The notes below the pieces were generated by a model, which was not told the origin of the DNA, made no database searches, and saw nothing but the letters and a program-made list of their open reading frames with translations. DNA of 64,000 nt from positions 82,218,369 through 82,282,368 of the forward strand of contig CM055312.2 of the NCBI GenBank assembly GCA_029255685.2, given 5' to 3'. The position numbers and the translations under genes are program-made. Positions 28,486-40,516 of this stretch are shown piece after piece; within the stretch, counting starts at the first letter, position 1; each line of letters opens with the position of its first letter. The DNA comes from Silene conica (taxonomy: Eukaryota > Streptophyta > Magnoliopsida > Caryophyllales > Caryophyllaceae).

Positions 28486-29594
28486 GGTTGCGTGCGGAGA
28501 AGAGAGAGACAGAGAACGAAAGAGTGAGAAAAGAAGAAGATTAGTGGTTTGAGAAGGGTTTATGATGGAAAGAGAATGGTGGTGGCGTTTATCTGCTGCA
28601 ACCCTACTTTTGTCACCCAACACGAATACTTCTTGTCGAACGAACTTCTCACCTTGCAATTTGCCAAGGGTTATTATGCTTTGCCCTCAATTTTTTTACT
28701 TTTTTTACCTTAAACCTACACTTCTTTCAACTTTCATTTTATTCAAGTAGAGGTCTCAAATGATGAAAATGGTAAAAATGGGTCGGATTAATAGTTAAAT
28801 GATGTTTCTTTGGTATAAGATTGAATAGACAATTAGTTTTAAATCCGTAAATTACAAACATATGTACAATTATGTCTTCTAAAACTTCATATTGAATACA
28901 TCACAACAAATCATATATACTATTCAATCAAACAATTAATTAAATTTCATAGAAAAATGCTTAAATTTATAAAGAGTTATTTCCTTCTAAGCCTCGTATT
29001 TACACGAGGTTTTGAATCGAAGATTTTGTTTTACTCTCTATTTGTGGGCCTGAGTAGTGAGGGACATCTATTCAGATATAATGAGTGTAAGCGAGAAGTT
29101 AGAGAAGTGGAATAAGGAGGCATGAGGTATATAGGTGTCTGGGTGTTGGATGGTTATGACTTATGATATATGTGGGTGTGGGATTTTCAGAAGGTAATGA
29201 AATAGCGTTTGTGTGGTAGCCTGGTAGCAAGGAAAGCGAAGGGAGATTATTGAGCCTAATGATGTGGGAAGCATAGAAAATGAGGCATGATATATTAGCA
29301 TGAAGAAGGAACTCCAAGCGAGATGGAATAAGAATGTGATTATTGAAGGTTGTTGGATCATATAGTTATATAGACTGTGTTTTGATAAGTGGGTTTAGTT
29401 TTATATATACTTGTTGCTCCTAATCGTTTGTTTAGTTTTTACAGATTGAACTCAATTGTACTTCAGTATGATGATTTGTGATCCATTTAAGCTCCTAATC
29501 AAGTTCGTAATGATGTACTTTTTATGAAGCTCAAAGATAAGCTCGTGAGGAAGAGCTTACGACTAACATATATAGAAGTGATGAACCTCGTACT
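28486..29594. other. NAA15 promoter and 5' flank, then featureless AT-rich DNA
   Basis: On the - strand the leader upstream of the ATG is CT-rich, with a telo-box-like AAACCCTT at about 28553-28560, a frequent feature of plant housekeeping and translation-related promoters. A precise start site cannot be placed. Beyond about 28750 I see no gene, repeat or element border up to the LTR fragment at about 29600. Confidence 0.4.
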
Positions 29595-29599
29595 AATTA

Positions 29600-29850
29600 G
29601 ATAGCATAGGTCATCGTCCTTTAACGATGTTTCTAAGAATTTTAGGGTAAAATGAGATTATTAACCTCGATTTTACTTATATAATTAATCGCGGCACAAC
29701 TCTCGGAAAGACCTACTCGACCGAATCGGAGCAACTCGGTCGAGTCACACATACTCGTCCGAGTTACGCCTACTCGGCCGAGTTAGAGAGTTAGCCTAAC
29801 TCGATCGAGTTGAGTCACAATTCAGCTACGCAAGGGAGGGGTATTACAGT
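29600..29850 (-). mobile_element. 5' part of a TGTAAYACC-type LTR, reverse orientation
   Basis: The reverse complement begins TGTAATACCCCTCCC at 29850, the start of a Ty3/gypsy-type plant LTR like those at 34710 and 47472. It then has a phased TCGRYCGA array (29717-29808), a TATA box (29676-29683 on the + strand, reverse strand TATATAAG) and an ACCCTAAA-like stretch. The same order is seen in the solo LTR at 34710-36135. The left edge is approximate because the LTR end was not found. Confidence 0.6.
29717..29808 (-). promoter_or_regulatory. phased TCGRYCGA array A (19-bp period)
   Basis: Octamers start at 29717 (TCGACCGA), 29736 (TCGGTCGA), 29755 (TCGTCCGA) and 29774 (TCGGCCGA), exactly 19 bp apart. 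A fifth, TCGATCGA at 29801, is displaced by 27 bp. The extended unit is ACTCGRCCGAGT, a near-perfect palindrome. The promoter-proximal unit ends 33 bp from the TATA box of the LTR. Role unknown; position suggests a transcription-factor site array. Confidence 0.75.
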
Positions 29851-29958
29851 GCGGGGCATATTCCATAAGTGAATACTCGTCCTTTGATCATGGTATTTTG
29901 GGTCATGTTTGAGTCTCGAAAGAGGAATGTTTCCACCTGTTGTACGAAATGCTTTGTT

Positions 29959-32212
29959 TGTAGCACCCGAGTTATTTTTGTAAAAAGGCTTTAATTTTAT
30001 TTTAAGATGTTCATGTTTATAAACATATTTTCATAAAATATTAGCTAAACTATAATAATTATTTTTGTCTTAAGTTATAGTAGATTTAAGATGTATTTCC
30101 GAGTACTTATAGACTCATTACACATGTTTTGGGTTAAACTCGACTCATGACCCAAATTTTTGACAAAAGAATCATTTTGAAGTAGAAACCTATTCATTTC
30201 CTTCCTCAAAATTTCAGCAATTCTCATCCCAACTAAAACACCTTTGTGGTTTTTGAAGAAAATCACATCTTATATAACTTCTTCATTTTTAAACCGAATT
30301 TCAAGTTCTTCGCGCCGTTTTCTTCTTCTCTTATTTCTCCTTCTATCTAAGTAATAAAGTGAACATTTTTCCTCTTTCCAAATGTTTGCCTTAACCATGA
30401 TTAGGGTTCGTCTCTAACCTTTTCTTTTTTGACGTTAGGTGTGTAACTTGACGACCCCGAGGCCTGTTCCTACGAGATAGACGATACAATGGAAGATTGA
30501 AGTGTAAAGAGGTAGCGACGATAGGTTTCTCGGCTTAATTGTTCACATTTTCCTTAGTTGAATTTTTATGCTTGGTCTATCATGAATGATGTTATTGGGT
30601 GATTTTCATATGCTAATATGAAATTCCCATGTATTATGATGTTTTACACATGCTTGGTGTTGTTAAAATGGATGTTTGGATGAATATTCACATGTTGGAT
30701 GAATGTTCCATTTAATACGTATGAAATGCTTTTGTTTACATTTTATATGTTAATGGAATATGTGGTGTTGATGATTTCTTGCTGAAAACACAACATGTTA
30801 CATGATATTTTCGTCTTAAGATCGTCACATCTAGTTTTTGAAAATGAATGCTGGAAAAGCACTGACAACCTCATGTTTTGTGAATTTTGGAAAAATAACC
30901 TAGTTCTCAGCCGGGTGACCGGCTGCCGGCCCATCGGCTGGAGAACCCCCTTTATGATATTGTATGTTTGTGAAAATGTAATGATGCCCTCTGCCGTCCC
31001 ATCGGATGCGGATATGAGACCGACACCACACACTTCGCTAAGTTGTTACAATTTTGTTTGTTGAATGGTGGACTTGGCTGTTGGCCCACCGGCTAGAGGT
31101 CCCTTGTTTCTTATATTTCATTCATAACGTACGATTCGTTTACCGTAATTCGTTTATGCATTTTTCATATGACTCCTGTGTATGTTTCTTACCACATTTT
31201 ATAGTATTGAGTCGTTCCATGTGAAATTTACATTATGCCCATTTATATGTCTAGTATACGTGTAATCCCGTCTTGTGCGGTTCTGGCAAGTCTGGGTTAA
31301 CCGTTTGTGCTGTCTTAGCAAGCGTGTCAATGTCTTAGTCTAGTTCGTCACTCTCGTGTGGTACGGGCGATCGGGTTTCCCGTTCTAGTTATGTCCGAGT
31401 CTTGGAGGCGGACATAATCGAGAATGGTTTTTCCCAAGAGTCTTTCCAGGTTTAGACTAGGATCGTGTATATGATCGTCGTCCTACCAAGGAATCTGTAT
31501 AGAGTCTAAGAAGAGTAAGCAATTAACATTCGTTGGCGTTGCATGTGTAATTTTGTTATGGTTTCGTCTTATGGTTGCATATTTAATTGTGTTTTGACAT
31601 GCCTTAAAGGTGGTCATTGAGTCAAACACTTGGATGCGTGGTTAGTTGGATCATATCGATGCTAAGTGGTATGATGTAAAAAATCTTAGCATCAATACGA
31701 TTATTGACTTGGCTACTTGATTGATAACATGAATATTGTTTGTTTGACTTTTATGTGACTTGTATGTTAACCGTTTATTTATAGCGTTCTTACATGATTT
31801 ATCCATTGCTTTTAGATGCTTGTATGTATGCTTGTATGTCGTATGATTGATTATGTTCATCATGATAATAAGTGGCTGGGAGAACCTTAAGTTACTCCCA
31901 CTGACTGTGGCATTCATGATGTTCGTGAATAACAGGTATCGGCTAGTGCTGATGTTGGGTGAAGACGTGTGAGGTACCGATTGTTGTAGTTTATCGTCAT
32001 AAACCTTATCGTACTTTGCTTAATTCGCGGAATATCTTATCCCCGTTAACTTATACCTATTGTATAACTTATACCTATTTATGTTCTTTCATTTCCGCAT
32101 GTTAAATTTGAATTTCCGCGATTCGTGGGATATGTCGATTTAATAAAAAAACCACGTATATATTTCCACTACGTTACATGTTCATCTTTAATTGCAATCG
32201 TGGGGGTTCACA
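29959..32212 (+). mobile_element. 5' LTR of a Ty3/gypsy-type retrotransposon
   Basis: Begins TGTAGCACCCGAG and ends GGGGGTTCACA. Two bases later TGGTATCAGAAC (32216-32227) is a near match to the initiator-Met tRNA primer-binding site TGGTATCAGAGC, so this is a 5' LTR in + orientation, about 2.25 kb. A short degraded gag start follows at about 32391 (ATG GTG CAA CCT ...) with a stop after 18 codons. No 3' LTR or pol is present in the window. The element is a truncated remnant into which the solo LTR at 32525-33482 was inserted. Confidence 0.72.
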
Positions 32213-32215
32213 CTT

Positions 32216-32227
32216 GGTATCAGAACA
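32216..32227 (+). other. primer-binding site for initiator Met-tRNA
   Basis: TGGTATCAGAAC lies two bases after the 5' LTR end and differs at one position from the canonical plant site. It primes minus-strand synthesis in Ty3-type elements and fixes the orientation of the LTR to its left. Confidence 0.72.
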
Positions 32228-32390
32228 TTGATTCTCCTGACGCACACTCGTGTACTCCAACCTAATTTTATATGAGCTTGACCTCAAATAATATATGAGA
32301 GATTGGGTAGAATTAAAGACTTATGCTTGATAGTCTATTTGTGTTTGCTTTGTGCTATGCTAACTTGTTTGTTCACGTGCCTTCCAATAG

Positions 32391-32519
32391 ATGGTGCAAC
32401 CTACGAATGTTGAGAACTCGATCATACAAGCCCTAGCTCAACTCTGACATAATCAACAAGCCGCTAACTTTCATGCCAATATTGCACCCTAAGATGTCAA
32501 TAGGCAAGGTACTTTTAGT
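32391..32519 (+). pseudogene. gag remnant behind the 5' LTR
   Basis: A frame starting ATG at 32391 reads MVQPTNVENSIIQALAQL, then a stop, then NQQAANFHAN-like residues. This resembles the N-terminus of plant Ty3 Gag proteins. It is cut at about 32520 by the inserted solo LTR. Too short and degraded for lineage assignment. Confidence 0.5.
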
Positions 32520-32524
32520 TGGAT

Positions 32525-33482
32525 TGATGAGTCATATTTTATATATACACTTTCATACCTCCCCTTAGATGTTTTTGAGGCGGTTTGTGATACTATATGA
32601 CATTTTAAATACCGTTTTTGTGAGATTGTCGATACTTCCGCTTTTTTATGTTTTAATGTAGGACGAGTGCATTTGCGGAACAAGTGTTTTACACACACTA
32701 CTCTAGATCTAGCTAATTCTTCATAGTTATCCGGAATTATTTACACTTTGTTCGTAATCTTTCCTTATTGATTACTACGGTACTAATCTTTCTCCTTTAA
32801 TTTAATTCATTCAAGTTTTATGCTTTTATCCATTGTTGTTATTTCTCATCTTCAATCATGTTTCCAATCCCCTTTATTGATATTGTTGTTAGAGCTAATA
32901 TGTGTAGCAAAATTCTTAATCTAGGATGAAGGGGATCCAAGTATACTAGAAAGGAATGTTAATTGATTGCTAGTAAAATCGTATGGATTGTTGTTTGATT
33001 ATTGTTCTTCTTCTAATTAATTAATTTAGGCCTGAATTGATAATTAGTGTAGCGAATTAGTTCTTTCACCGATCGGGTTATAGGGTTGATATAGGTTGCG
33101 ATAATCAAATAGATTGATTCTAATAATAGCGACCGCATGTTAGTTTTAATCTAAAGAACACAATAGTATTGATCAAACTTGCCACCTTGAATAATCCGAT
33201 TGAACTAGTGACCAATTAAGAATCCCCATAAAATATATTTGGTGACCAATTCCTAGAGTTTTAATATAACTGTTACACATCCTTTATTTAATTGCTTTTA
33301 GTTTTTAGTCAAAACAAACAAATCAAAACCCTCCTGAAACTGTTACTTTTAGACTTTATTAATCTTAGCAAACCGTTTATTACCGCCTCCATGTGGATTC
33401 GATATCTGTCTGACCGCTAGCTATTCTGTTAGTATTGAGATAGTTTTACTTTGATTAAGGTGATACGACTTTAGCCTTATCA
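32525..33482 (+). mobile_element. solo LTR, 958 bp, TGAT...ATCA termini
   Basis: Starts TGATGAGTCATATTTTA and ends GACTTTAGCCTTATCA, with a perfect 5-bp target duplication TGGAT (32520-32524 and 33483-33487). Near the 3' end it has ATGTGGATTCGATATC, a phrase common in Tat/Athila-type LTRs. No internal domain, so a solo LTR left by LTR-LTR recombination. It interrupts the gag remnant of the older Ty3-type element. Confidence 0.87.
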
Positions 33483-33747
33483 TGGATAGTTAGCCAACTT
33501 GCAAGAAATAAGGCAAGGACTTATTAAGGTGAAGTAGACTCGGTGGAATTGTCCAAGTGGTCCCACGACATGTAGAAGAACTTCTCTCTTGATGGAGTGC
33601 AAGAGCGTGATATGGGGAGGTTGGCTTCACACTTCTTAGTCCGAGAGGCCGACCGTTGACGGACCAGAAGCCTTCCTCCATGAAGTCTCCTCCCACATAT
33701 AACTAAAAATTTCCTATCACAAACATATTCTATGACAATAATATATA

Positions 33748-33987
33748 CTCCCTCCATTCATATCCACTTTGCACCTATTCCATTTCGGTCCATTCGAATC
33801 CACTTTGCACCTTTCCTTATTTGGTTGTACTTTTAATACTATAATACTATAAAAACACTATTAAGGCCCACTTTTTCAACACAATACTACACTTTACACC
33901 TATTTGTTGTACTTTTATTAATATTTTAACAATGCGTAAAAACCCGTGCATAAAGCAAATGTACCAAGTGGAAATTAATGGAGGGAG
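33748..33987. mobile_element. Stowaway MITE (Tc1/mariner type), 240 bp
   Basis: The termini CTCCCTCCATTCATATCCAC and, on the reverse strand, CTCCCTCCATTAATTTCCAC are inverted repeats, flanked by TA on both sides (33746-33747 and 33988-33989). Terminal sequence, TA target and size are those of Stowaway elements. Confidence 0.9.
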
Positions 33988-34249
33988 TAACTATTTAATT
34001 ACAAAAATCCCTATGCAAAACACCAAAAAGACAAAACCCATAATTTCCCCCAAATTTTAGGGTTTGGTCATCAATTAATTGAAAGAGAAGTATTGATAAC
34101 AACTTGTAAATGGAAATAGACAAGAAAATATCAAACTTGATGAACAATTCCCTTAAATCCAAGGTTGGTTTTTTTGATAGGGTTTGGGAAGATTCGAGAG
34201 AGTTCTGAGAGGTTTATGTGTGTTTAAGAGGGAGAAATTTATTGTTCAC

Positions 34250-34443
34250 AAGTATATATAGCAAGACGAACCCGAATTCGCATTTCTGGTCTAAACTGGT
34301 TCACACGGTCGGCTGCCACCTAAACAAGTTAAGGGTTAAACGCTAAAGACACTCAATCCATTCCGCTTGGTCGAGTGAGTGCCACTTGGTCGAGCAATAT
34401 ATTGTTCTCGACCGAGCGTAGTGCTGGAAATCCGGGGTATTCC
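34250..34443 (-). mobile_element. LTR promoter fragment with phased array B
   Basis: The reverse strand begins TGGAATACCCCGG at 34443, a degraded form of the TGTAATACCC LTR start. A TCGRYCGA cluster and a TATA box (reverse strand of 34252-34260) follow. Octamers start at 34367, 34386 (TTGGTCGA twice, 19 bp apart) and 34408 (TCGACCGA, 22 bp further). The left limit of the LTR was not found. The right end is cut by the CACTA element at 34448. Confidence 0.5.
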
Positions 34444-34709
34444 ACTTCACTACTATAAAAGCAGGCAATAACAACGCACCATTAACAACTATATTAACAT
34501 CTAGCTATTTCAATTTCCGTGAAACTCACGGGGCTTCTCTAACGCTTTTTTAATGATTAAATCATGTTTTTTATATTCTCATTTGACTATCTTACTGCTG
34601 TAGCCAAGTGCTATCTTTTTTGCTTGACATTTATATTTTACTTTTCTTAGTTTATAATGATATTCTTTTACAATGATATTTTTAGTAATAAATATTGGGA
34701 TATGCTAAA

Positions 34710-36135
34710 TGTAACACCTCTCTATTGGTTGTATGAGTTACTCGATGGACTTGGTTGGACTCGGTCGCATTATTGATATATAAGTTATTGGAGAAAGAAT
34801 ATGGTATAGTTATGTTGCCCGGTTATAGATAGGTTGTCTTAAAATTGTTATAACTTGATATTTATATATGATATTGATGTGATTCCAACTGGAGGTTAAA
34901 GCTTATCCTTTTACAATTCTAAAGGTAGGTCACACGCCCAAACTGACCAACTATTGAGGGAGTTATGACTGTTTTGCGAAAATTGGTCAGTGTTGAGAAC
35001 TACGAGGTACTCGACCGAGTAAGTCATACTCGGCCGAGTGTGGGGCACTCGACCGAGTAAAGCCTACTCGACTGAGTATAGCCTACTCTGCCGAATTAGT
35101 CGGGTCCATGTTCATTGTCGGATTCTTATAAAAGATAAACCGTGAGTTAAAATCACTTTTACCCTAAATCAGAAACGCAGTAACCTAGTTTCCTCTCAAA
35201 CTTCTTTTCCAAAAACTTCTAAGAGATACTTAACAAGAGTTTAACGCGTCGATCATCTAGCCTAGTATTGTGTCAACAAGTAAGCATAATCCTTCTCGTT
35301 ATATGCCGTTTAATAGTTATACCTATGGTTAGTAATCCATGTGTATGTTCTTAGGAGGAGATTTTGTAGAAGAGTATTGGTAGAAAGCTTGGATTAACAT
35401 TCCGTGATTGCTTGCCTTGAGGTAGGGTTCTCCCTACTCAATTATCTGTTATGTGATTGTGACAGTATTCATGATATATTGTGACGAAGTTATTATTGTA
35501 CTGTAAGACTGATATCACTGTGGTTACGAGATGAGATTTAGAAAGGTAATGTGTGGGACCGTTGCGGGAAACGGATCTCACTCCTATGATCGCTCTTCGT
35601 GGGGCCCGCCACGGAGAGGATGAGCACATTAATGGTCTAGGTACCCCTTGCTGCAGTAAGTGGGGGAATTGGTGTGGGGCTAAAGGCCGCCACTTGGTTT
35701 ATGTGACAGTGACATCAGTGATGGATGATATCAGCATGCGGTGCCTTGAGATTGTTGTACAGTTCTTGATTTTGGTATTGATGATATTGCGTATACAGTA
35801 ACTGACGCTTGTGATTTATGCGCTGTGATGATCCATTGGTATGATGAGCAAATTCTTAACAGGTAACATGAGGTTTATGTTTGATAGCTCGGGATCGATG
35901 AGATCCCACTCAGTTTAGTTGTAGCATCATAGTTTATTAGCTTCCGCAGACTTTTCTTTTATGGTTGTTGTATCAGACATTGTTATACTTAAACTTTGTT
36001 TTCACTTTTAATAAAGGTTACGGTATTGTTTATCTTGATATTATGCCTCAGGAAACTGAGATGGTGATACTTTCATAGTCTGATGGTCCTACCTAAAGGC
36101 CTTGGATAAAGGCCTTGGATTATGAGGGTGTTACA
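34710..36135 (+). mobile_element. solo LTR, 1426 bp, Ty3/gypsy type
   Basis: Begins TGTAACACCTCTC and ends GAGGGTGTTACA, giving 9-bp terminal inverted repeats. It is flanked by a perfect 5-bp duplication CTAAA (34705-34709 and 36136-36140). The promoter region has a phased array (35011-35094) and a TATA box TATAAAA at 35127-35133. No internal domain follows, so it is a solo LTR. Inserted within the CACTA element. Confidence 0.93.
35011..35094 (+). promoter_or_regulatory. phased TCGRYCGA array C (five units, 19-bp period)
   Basis: Units start at 35011 (TCGACCGA), 35030 (TCGGCCGA), 35049 (TCGACCGA), 35068 (TCGACTGA) and 35087 (TCTGCCGA), with a spacing of exactly 19 bp each time. The inner three carry the full palindrome-like ACTCGRCCGAGT. 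The last unit ends 32 bp before TATAAAA at 35127. The linkers between units differ, so spacing rather than linker sequence is conserved. Confidence 0.85.
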
Positions 36136-37656
36136 CTAAATCTCGCACACAATTTTACTAAATCCCGCACTATTTTCCGTCTTATTCCGAATCTACCCCT
36201 CTCATTTCTCACGCCATCAAAAGAGAGACAAATAAAAAACCTAGAAAAGAAACAAAAAAATCCCAAAAAATACCATGTTGATTTTCAGCACCTCACCTTT
36301 GAAATTGATCCGAACGACCTTTGAAACTGATCTGAACGACAATGAGAGAGAGGAGGAGGTGGTTGACTGTGAAATATTTGGTCGACGATGCAGGATAGTC
36401 AAAGATTTATGATGGAATGTCAAAAGTGGGGCTGCTAATTTGGTTAACGCATGAGCCAAATTGATGAATTGACAAACACTAATTTTGATTGGAAATTTTA
36501 AGAGGATTGTAAATCACGTGAATTCATCAATTTGGCATATGTTGCACATCGCACCCAATATTTGCGCACTGGACAAACGGACTACACCACAAACCCAGGT
36601 GGTCGTTGAACACCGTGCTCCGACCAAATCGACGACGACGACAAACCAACCACACAAAAATCAAAACCCTAATTATAAAATTTATTTCTTTAAAACAGTC
36701 GTTAAATCAACTAAATACATGTATTAATTGTAAAACAACGAAATTGCTTGTCATATGGGTGGGATTAAGATCAATATTTGCTAATTTAAATCAAAGATAG
36801 CCAAGAGTCCGAAATTTAAAACATCGACCATTTTTCTTATATTACTCATACCATTCTCCATTAAATGTCCAATTAATCTCATTATATTTACATTTACATT
36901 GTTAATAGAGGGATTGGAGATTTTATACCATCAGAGTAGTCTTTCTTATCTCCTATATTTTGTAACATACAAATTAAAGAAAATATTAAGACATCATTAT
37001 TATTCTAAAATTAAATGTCTATATTAAATATTTGATAATTTTAAAAAAAAATCAAAATTAATATAACTTCTACAAATTCATAACCGGTGATTTATAACTA
37101 AAACTGACATTTCAACTCTATCTATGAGGACAATTTTTGGTGTTATTCTTTATATCAATTAATATTTTAGTTAATTTTTGTTCCCATTTTATAAAGATTT
37201 CACGTTATTTTATATTAATGAACAACCAAACTAGATATTATGTTAAAAAGTATCAATTTGATTATAAGAAAAAAAATTGGAGCTATTATATTTACTTATT
37301 GTTGATCCAACATATTAAAGTTCTTTTTCGCTCAATGATATTCGGTATAACTATTTATCTTGACGATAAAGAAGTATTCTTTTACAACGCATTGAGGATA
37401 TGAGTTTAATTTTAGGTTCAGATTCAATGCTCCATTAAAATTTTAGCCATTTCGGTGAAAAATGGTGGATATTTTTGAAAAATAGTTTTAAAATAGACTT
37501 TATGATTTTAAAGACGTGCTTTTTAAGTTAGTTGATGGTGATAATGATTGTCACTGTGACAAACTAATATCGACCACAACTTAAAATTGTGAAAATGTTC
37601 GCCGTCTTAATTTGCAATTTCCTTTATCAATTATATATGAGTAAAACTATTTGCAA
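36136..37656. other. AT-rich DNA inside the CACTA element, probably Helitron body
   Basis: No gene recognised; the short frames here have no domain. The stretch ends at the Helitron-type 3' terminus at 37657-37686 and may be its body, but a 5' TC terminus could not be placed with confidence. Confidence 0.35.
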
Positions 37657-37686
37657 ACCCGCGATTTTCGCGGGTCATAAAACTAG
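37657..37686 (+). mobile_element. Helitron 3' terminus
   Basis: A perfect 8-bp hairpin stem ACCCGCGA / TCGCGGGT (loop TTT) is followed 7 bp later by the terminal CTAG (37683-37686) and then T, the hairpin + CTRR + T ending of Helitrons. A separate 5'-type end in reverse orientation (reverse strand TCTATATAATAATATAAAAA, ending at 37955) lies close by, so two Helitrons may be involved. Confidence 0.62.
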
Positions 37687-38009
37687 TTAAAATATGAAAA
37701 TTTTTGCATCAAAGAAATATAACTATCGTGGTTATAGCCCTTATAGGATGGAATAATATTAGGGAAACGAATGTTTAAATAAGATGGGTGATTAACTCGC
37801 TATTACTTTGTCTTTTCGTGTTCTATTTTACAATTTTTTAATACACGATGTAATTGTATTAATTTTTAGTCTATCATGTAATTGTATTATTCTGCTACGT
37901 GTCATTCTAATAGGCAATAGATATTCAATCTAGCCTTTTTATATTATTATATAGATACGTAAACACGTTGTAAATTTAATAAGTCCACATTAGCGCAAAT
38001 CAGTTCATG

Positions 38010-38160
38010 TAATAACAACGGTTCTCATTTGTTTACCGTTGTTATTAACAATAACAACGATTTTAGTTTGTAACCGTTGTCAAGGTCTAACGTATTAACA
38101 ACGGTTATAACACTTGTAAATTACTTAAGACAACGGTTACAATTTTATACCTGTTGTGAA
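38010..38160. repeat. left subterminal AACGGTT repeats of CACTA element 1
   Basis: Four exact AACGGTT/AACCGTT heptamers in both orientations, mostly within ACAACGGTT, plus variants such as TACCGTTG and ACAACGATT. Such arrays bind the element's TNPA-like protein in En/Spm. They match the right-hand array at 40517-40852. Confidence 0.7.
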
Positions 38161-38169
38161 TAGTTTTAA

Positions 38170-40510
38170 TAAACAAAAACCCACTAAAAACCTTACAACA
38201 CAACTATTTTATTGTTATTACTAGAATTATAAACACACAAACCATGTACATGTTTTGCCATTTATACCATTTTATTCCGTCAATATTCATTGTCGTCGCT
38301 GCATTATCTCCTTTGCCATACTAGGTATCCGTCTTTGAAATCTTCGGTGCCATTGTTGAAAATGGTTGAATTTTGCTAATTTTGATAAAGCATTTACTAT
38401 ATGTGATCCAAAAATAGATAGCTCATTAGAAGGGGGTGATGATCTGCTCATGATAGGCCCAAAATCCAAGGTAAGGGCGTGGGGTCGGTGGTACAAAGGT
38501 ATGAGGAGGAAGGAACGATGACCTTGGTTGTCACAATGGCCCAAGTCCAATAGGCATGTGAAACCAGCCCAGGGTAACACACGGTGGCAGCAGCAACCGT
38601 GTCCCAATGATCAACCTACAGTTATGCTTAAAGCAAGGTGGTGGATGGTAGTAGGGCATATATTCACGGTGGCCCAAGTTACAAGATGGAGCACAGTCCA
38701 ACACATCAAGTTTGCGTGCAAATTACGAGTTTGGAGTTTGCAGAAATCGGTTACGATTTTAGTAGATTCTGTTAGTTAAAATTAGTTAGTTTATTTATTG
38801 TTTTTTAATAAAGATTAGGAAAGTAGTAGTAGTCCTATTCATAATAGGAGTCCTAGTAGGAGTATGTTTCAGAGTCCTAACTATATGTTTGAGTTACAAT
38901 AGGATTAAGATTTCTATTCAGAGTCAAACTAAGAGTCATAAATACAGTAGGTATAAGAATTCTAGTCCTAGTATGATTAAGGCCCCTTGGCCGAATATGA
39001 GTAACATAGGGGCATGTGCACACCTATAAATAGGGTGTCCGAATCGGTTTATTTTATCATTCAATTCATTCAAGCATAAATATAAATTCAGATTATAAGT
39101 TTTCTTATATTCAAGGTACATCGAGTGTTGTTCCAAAACCGTTATTGTTTGTCGCGTTTCAAGCATTAACACGATTTGTAGTCTATAGCTCTAGATTGCA
39201 ATTCACCATTGTTTACTCTATAGGTCTAGGTTAAGCAAATATCCCCAGTTTCTTACTCGTAATCACAATCACCCAAATCCCACAATCATACAATCAATCA
39301 CACGATCATACAATCATACCATCAATCCATATAATCACACAATCAACCGTCATATCTACCTCTACGATCAGATTCAAGGGAGAGTTCATTACTTTCAAAT
39401 CAATTATCAATACTTAGCTTTCGCGAGAATTCTTATTCATTAGGATTCGTATCAATATGAACAATGATGGTGTCATTTTCATGCCTTTTGGTGCCAGATT
39501 CATTCCGTATAAAGCAACAAAAGGCATGTTTCTCCCTTACTTCTCCTTTACGATGTTGAAGTATGTGGTCAACAGAAGTTATTGTAAATGACAAGAACAA
39601 TTATAGTCAATAGGTTCTTAGGATTTATTTGTTGTTTCTTGTTGAAACATTAACTTTTTTTCTGCTATAAATATTTATCTCAAGAGAAATTCAATCACAA
39701 TCATCCATGTCCTAAAACTAATTTATTAAAACCCTAATTACCACCTAAAATTCCTTTTTTTCTACTATATATCAAAATGTCAACCAACGGAACTGTGAAG
39801 TATGCCCATCCCTACTGTCGTGTGATGAGCAACATGCATGTCGATTTTGACGAGGGCATTATGTTGCTAAGTGCTTTTCGGTGGTGAGGGATATGTTTTG
39901 CGCCCTGGTTATAGGATATTTAAAGTCAAGTCCTTGTGGTCACCAAGTGAGGACTTATTAAAGGTATTGTGAATTTGTGATTGAGTTGCAGAGATTGTTT
40001 GAACTGAGTAACCATGACAGAACTGTTTGACTTTTAAGAAGATTTAATGATGTAGGGAATGGACCTTATCTGTGGGTGGCAACACGCTGTGAGCCTGTGA
40101 CAACCGTAATTTTCGCAGCCTGATTAATTATGTTGAGGTTTCTGCAGACCTGCAGTGTAATGCTCAGGTCGCTGCTGATGCATAACCTTCTCGATAGTGT
40201 TATGGCGGCGCTTTATGCTCATACTCACAGAAGTGCGAGCCGCCTCTCACCGTTGTTATTTCGTTTTTTTAATGTAATATTGTTGTTGTTATGCTCTTAT
40301 GGCCTCTCATGGTTTATTATGTGTTAATAATATTGTTGTTGTTCTTCGTGAATTTAATATTGCTTATGTTATTGTTTCTTGATTTATTTTCTAATACAAT
40401 TCAATTGTTATTGTTGTTGTTGTTCTTGGTGAATGTAATATTGCTGCTACAATATTGTTGTTGTAATATCGTTGCTGTTAATATAACATAATTTAGTTTT
40501 TATTTTTTAT
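38170..40510. other. CACTA element 1 interior, no recognisable gene
   Basis: Frames such as 38287-38607 (- strand, 106 codons) and 40130-40327 have no domain that I recognise. A TATA-like CCTATAAATAGGG at about 39024-39036 in AT-rich surroundings suggests an old LTR promoter. A TGTTAGTTAAAATTAG start at 38770 could be its LTR edge, but no matching end or duplication was found. 39777-39890 opens a short frame (MSTNGTVKYAHPYCRVMSNM) that stops after 37 codons. Confidence 0.35.
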
Positions 40511-40516
40511 TTTTAA

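Noticed and set aside
34501..34540. CTAG plus a CCGTGA/TCACGG hairpin as a second Helitron 3' end
   Set aside because: The base next to CTAG does not fit the A/T insertion rule in that orientation and the stem is only 6 bp.
38770..39175. Possible copia LTR (TGTTAGTTAA... with a TATA box)
   Set aside because: No matching 3' end, primer site or target duplication; left as a remark in the region entry.
40130..40491. Leu-rich frames suggesting membrane segments
   Set aside because: Produced by a TTG/TTA-rich stretch of low complexity inside a CACTA element.
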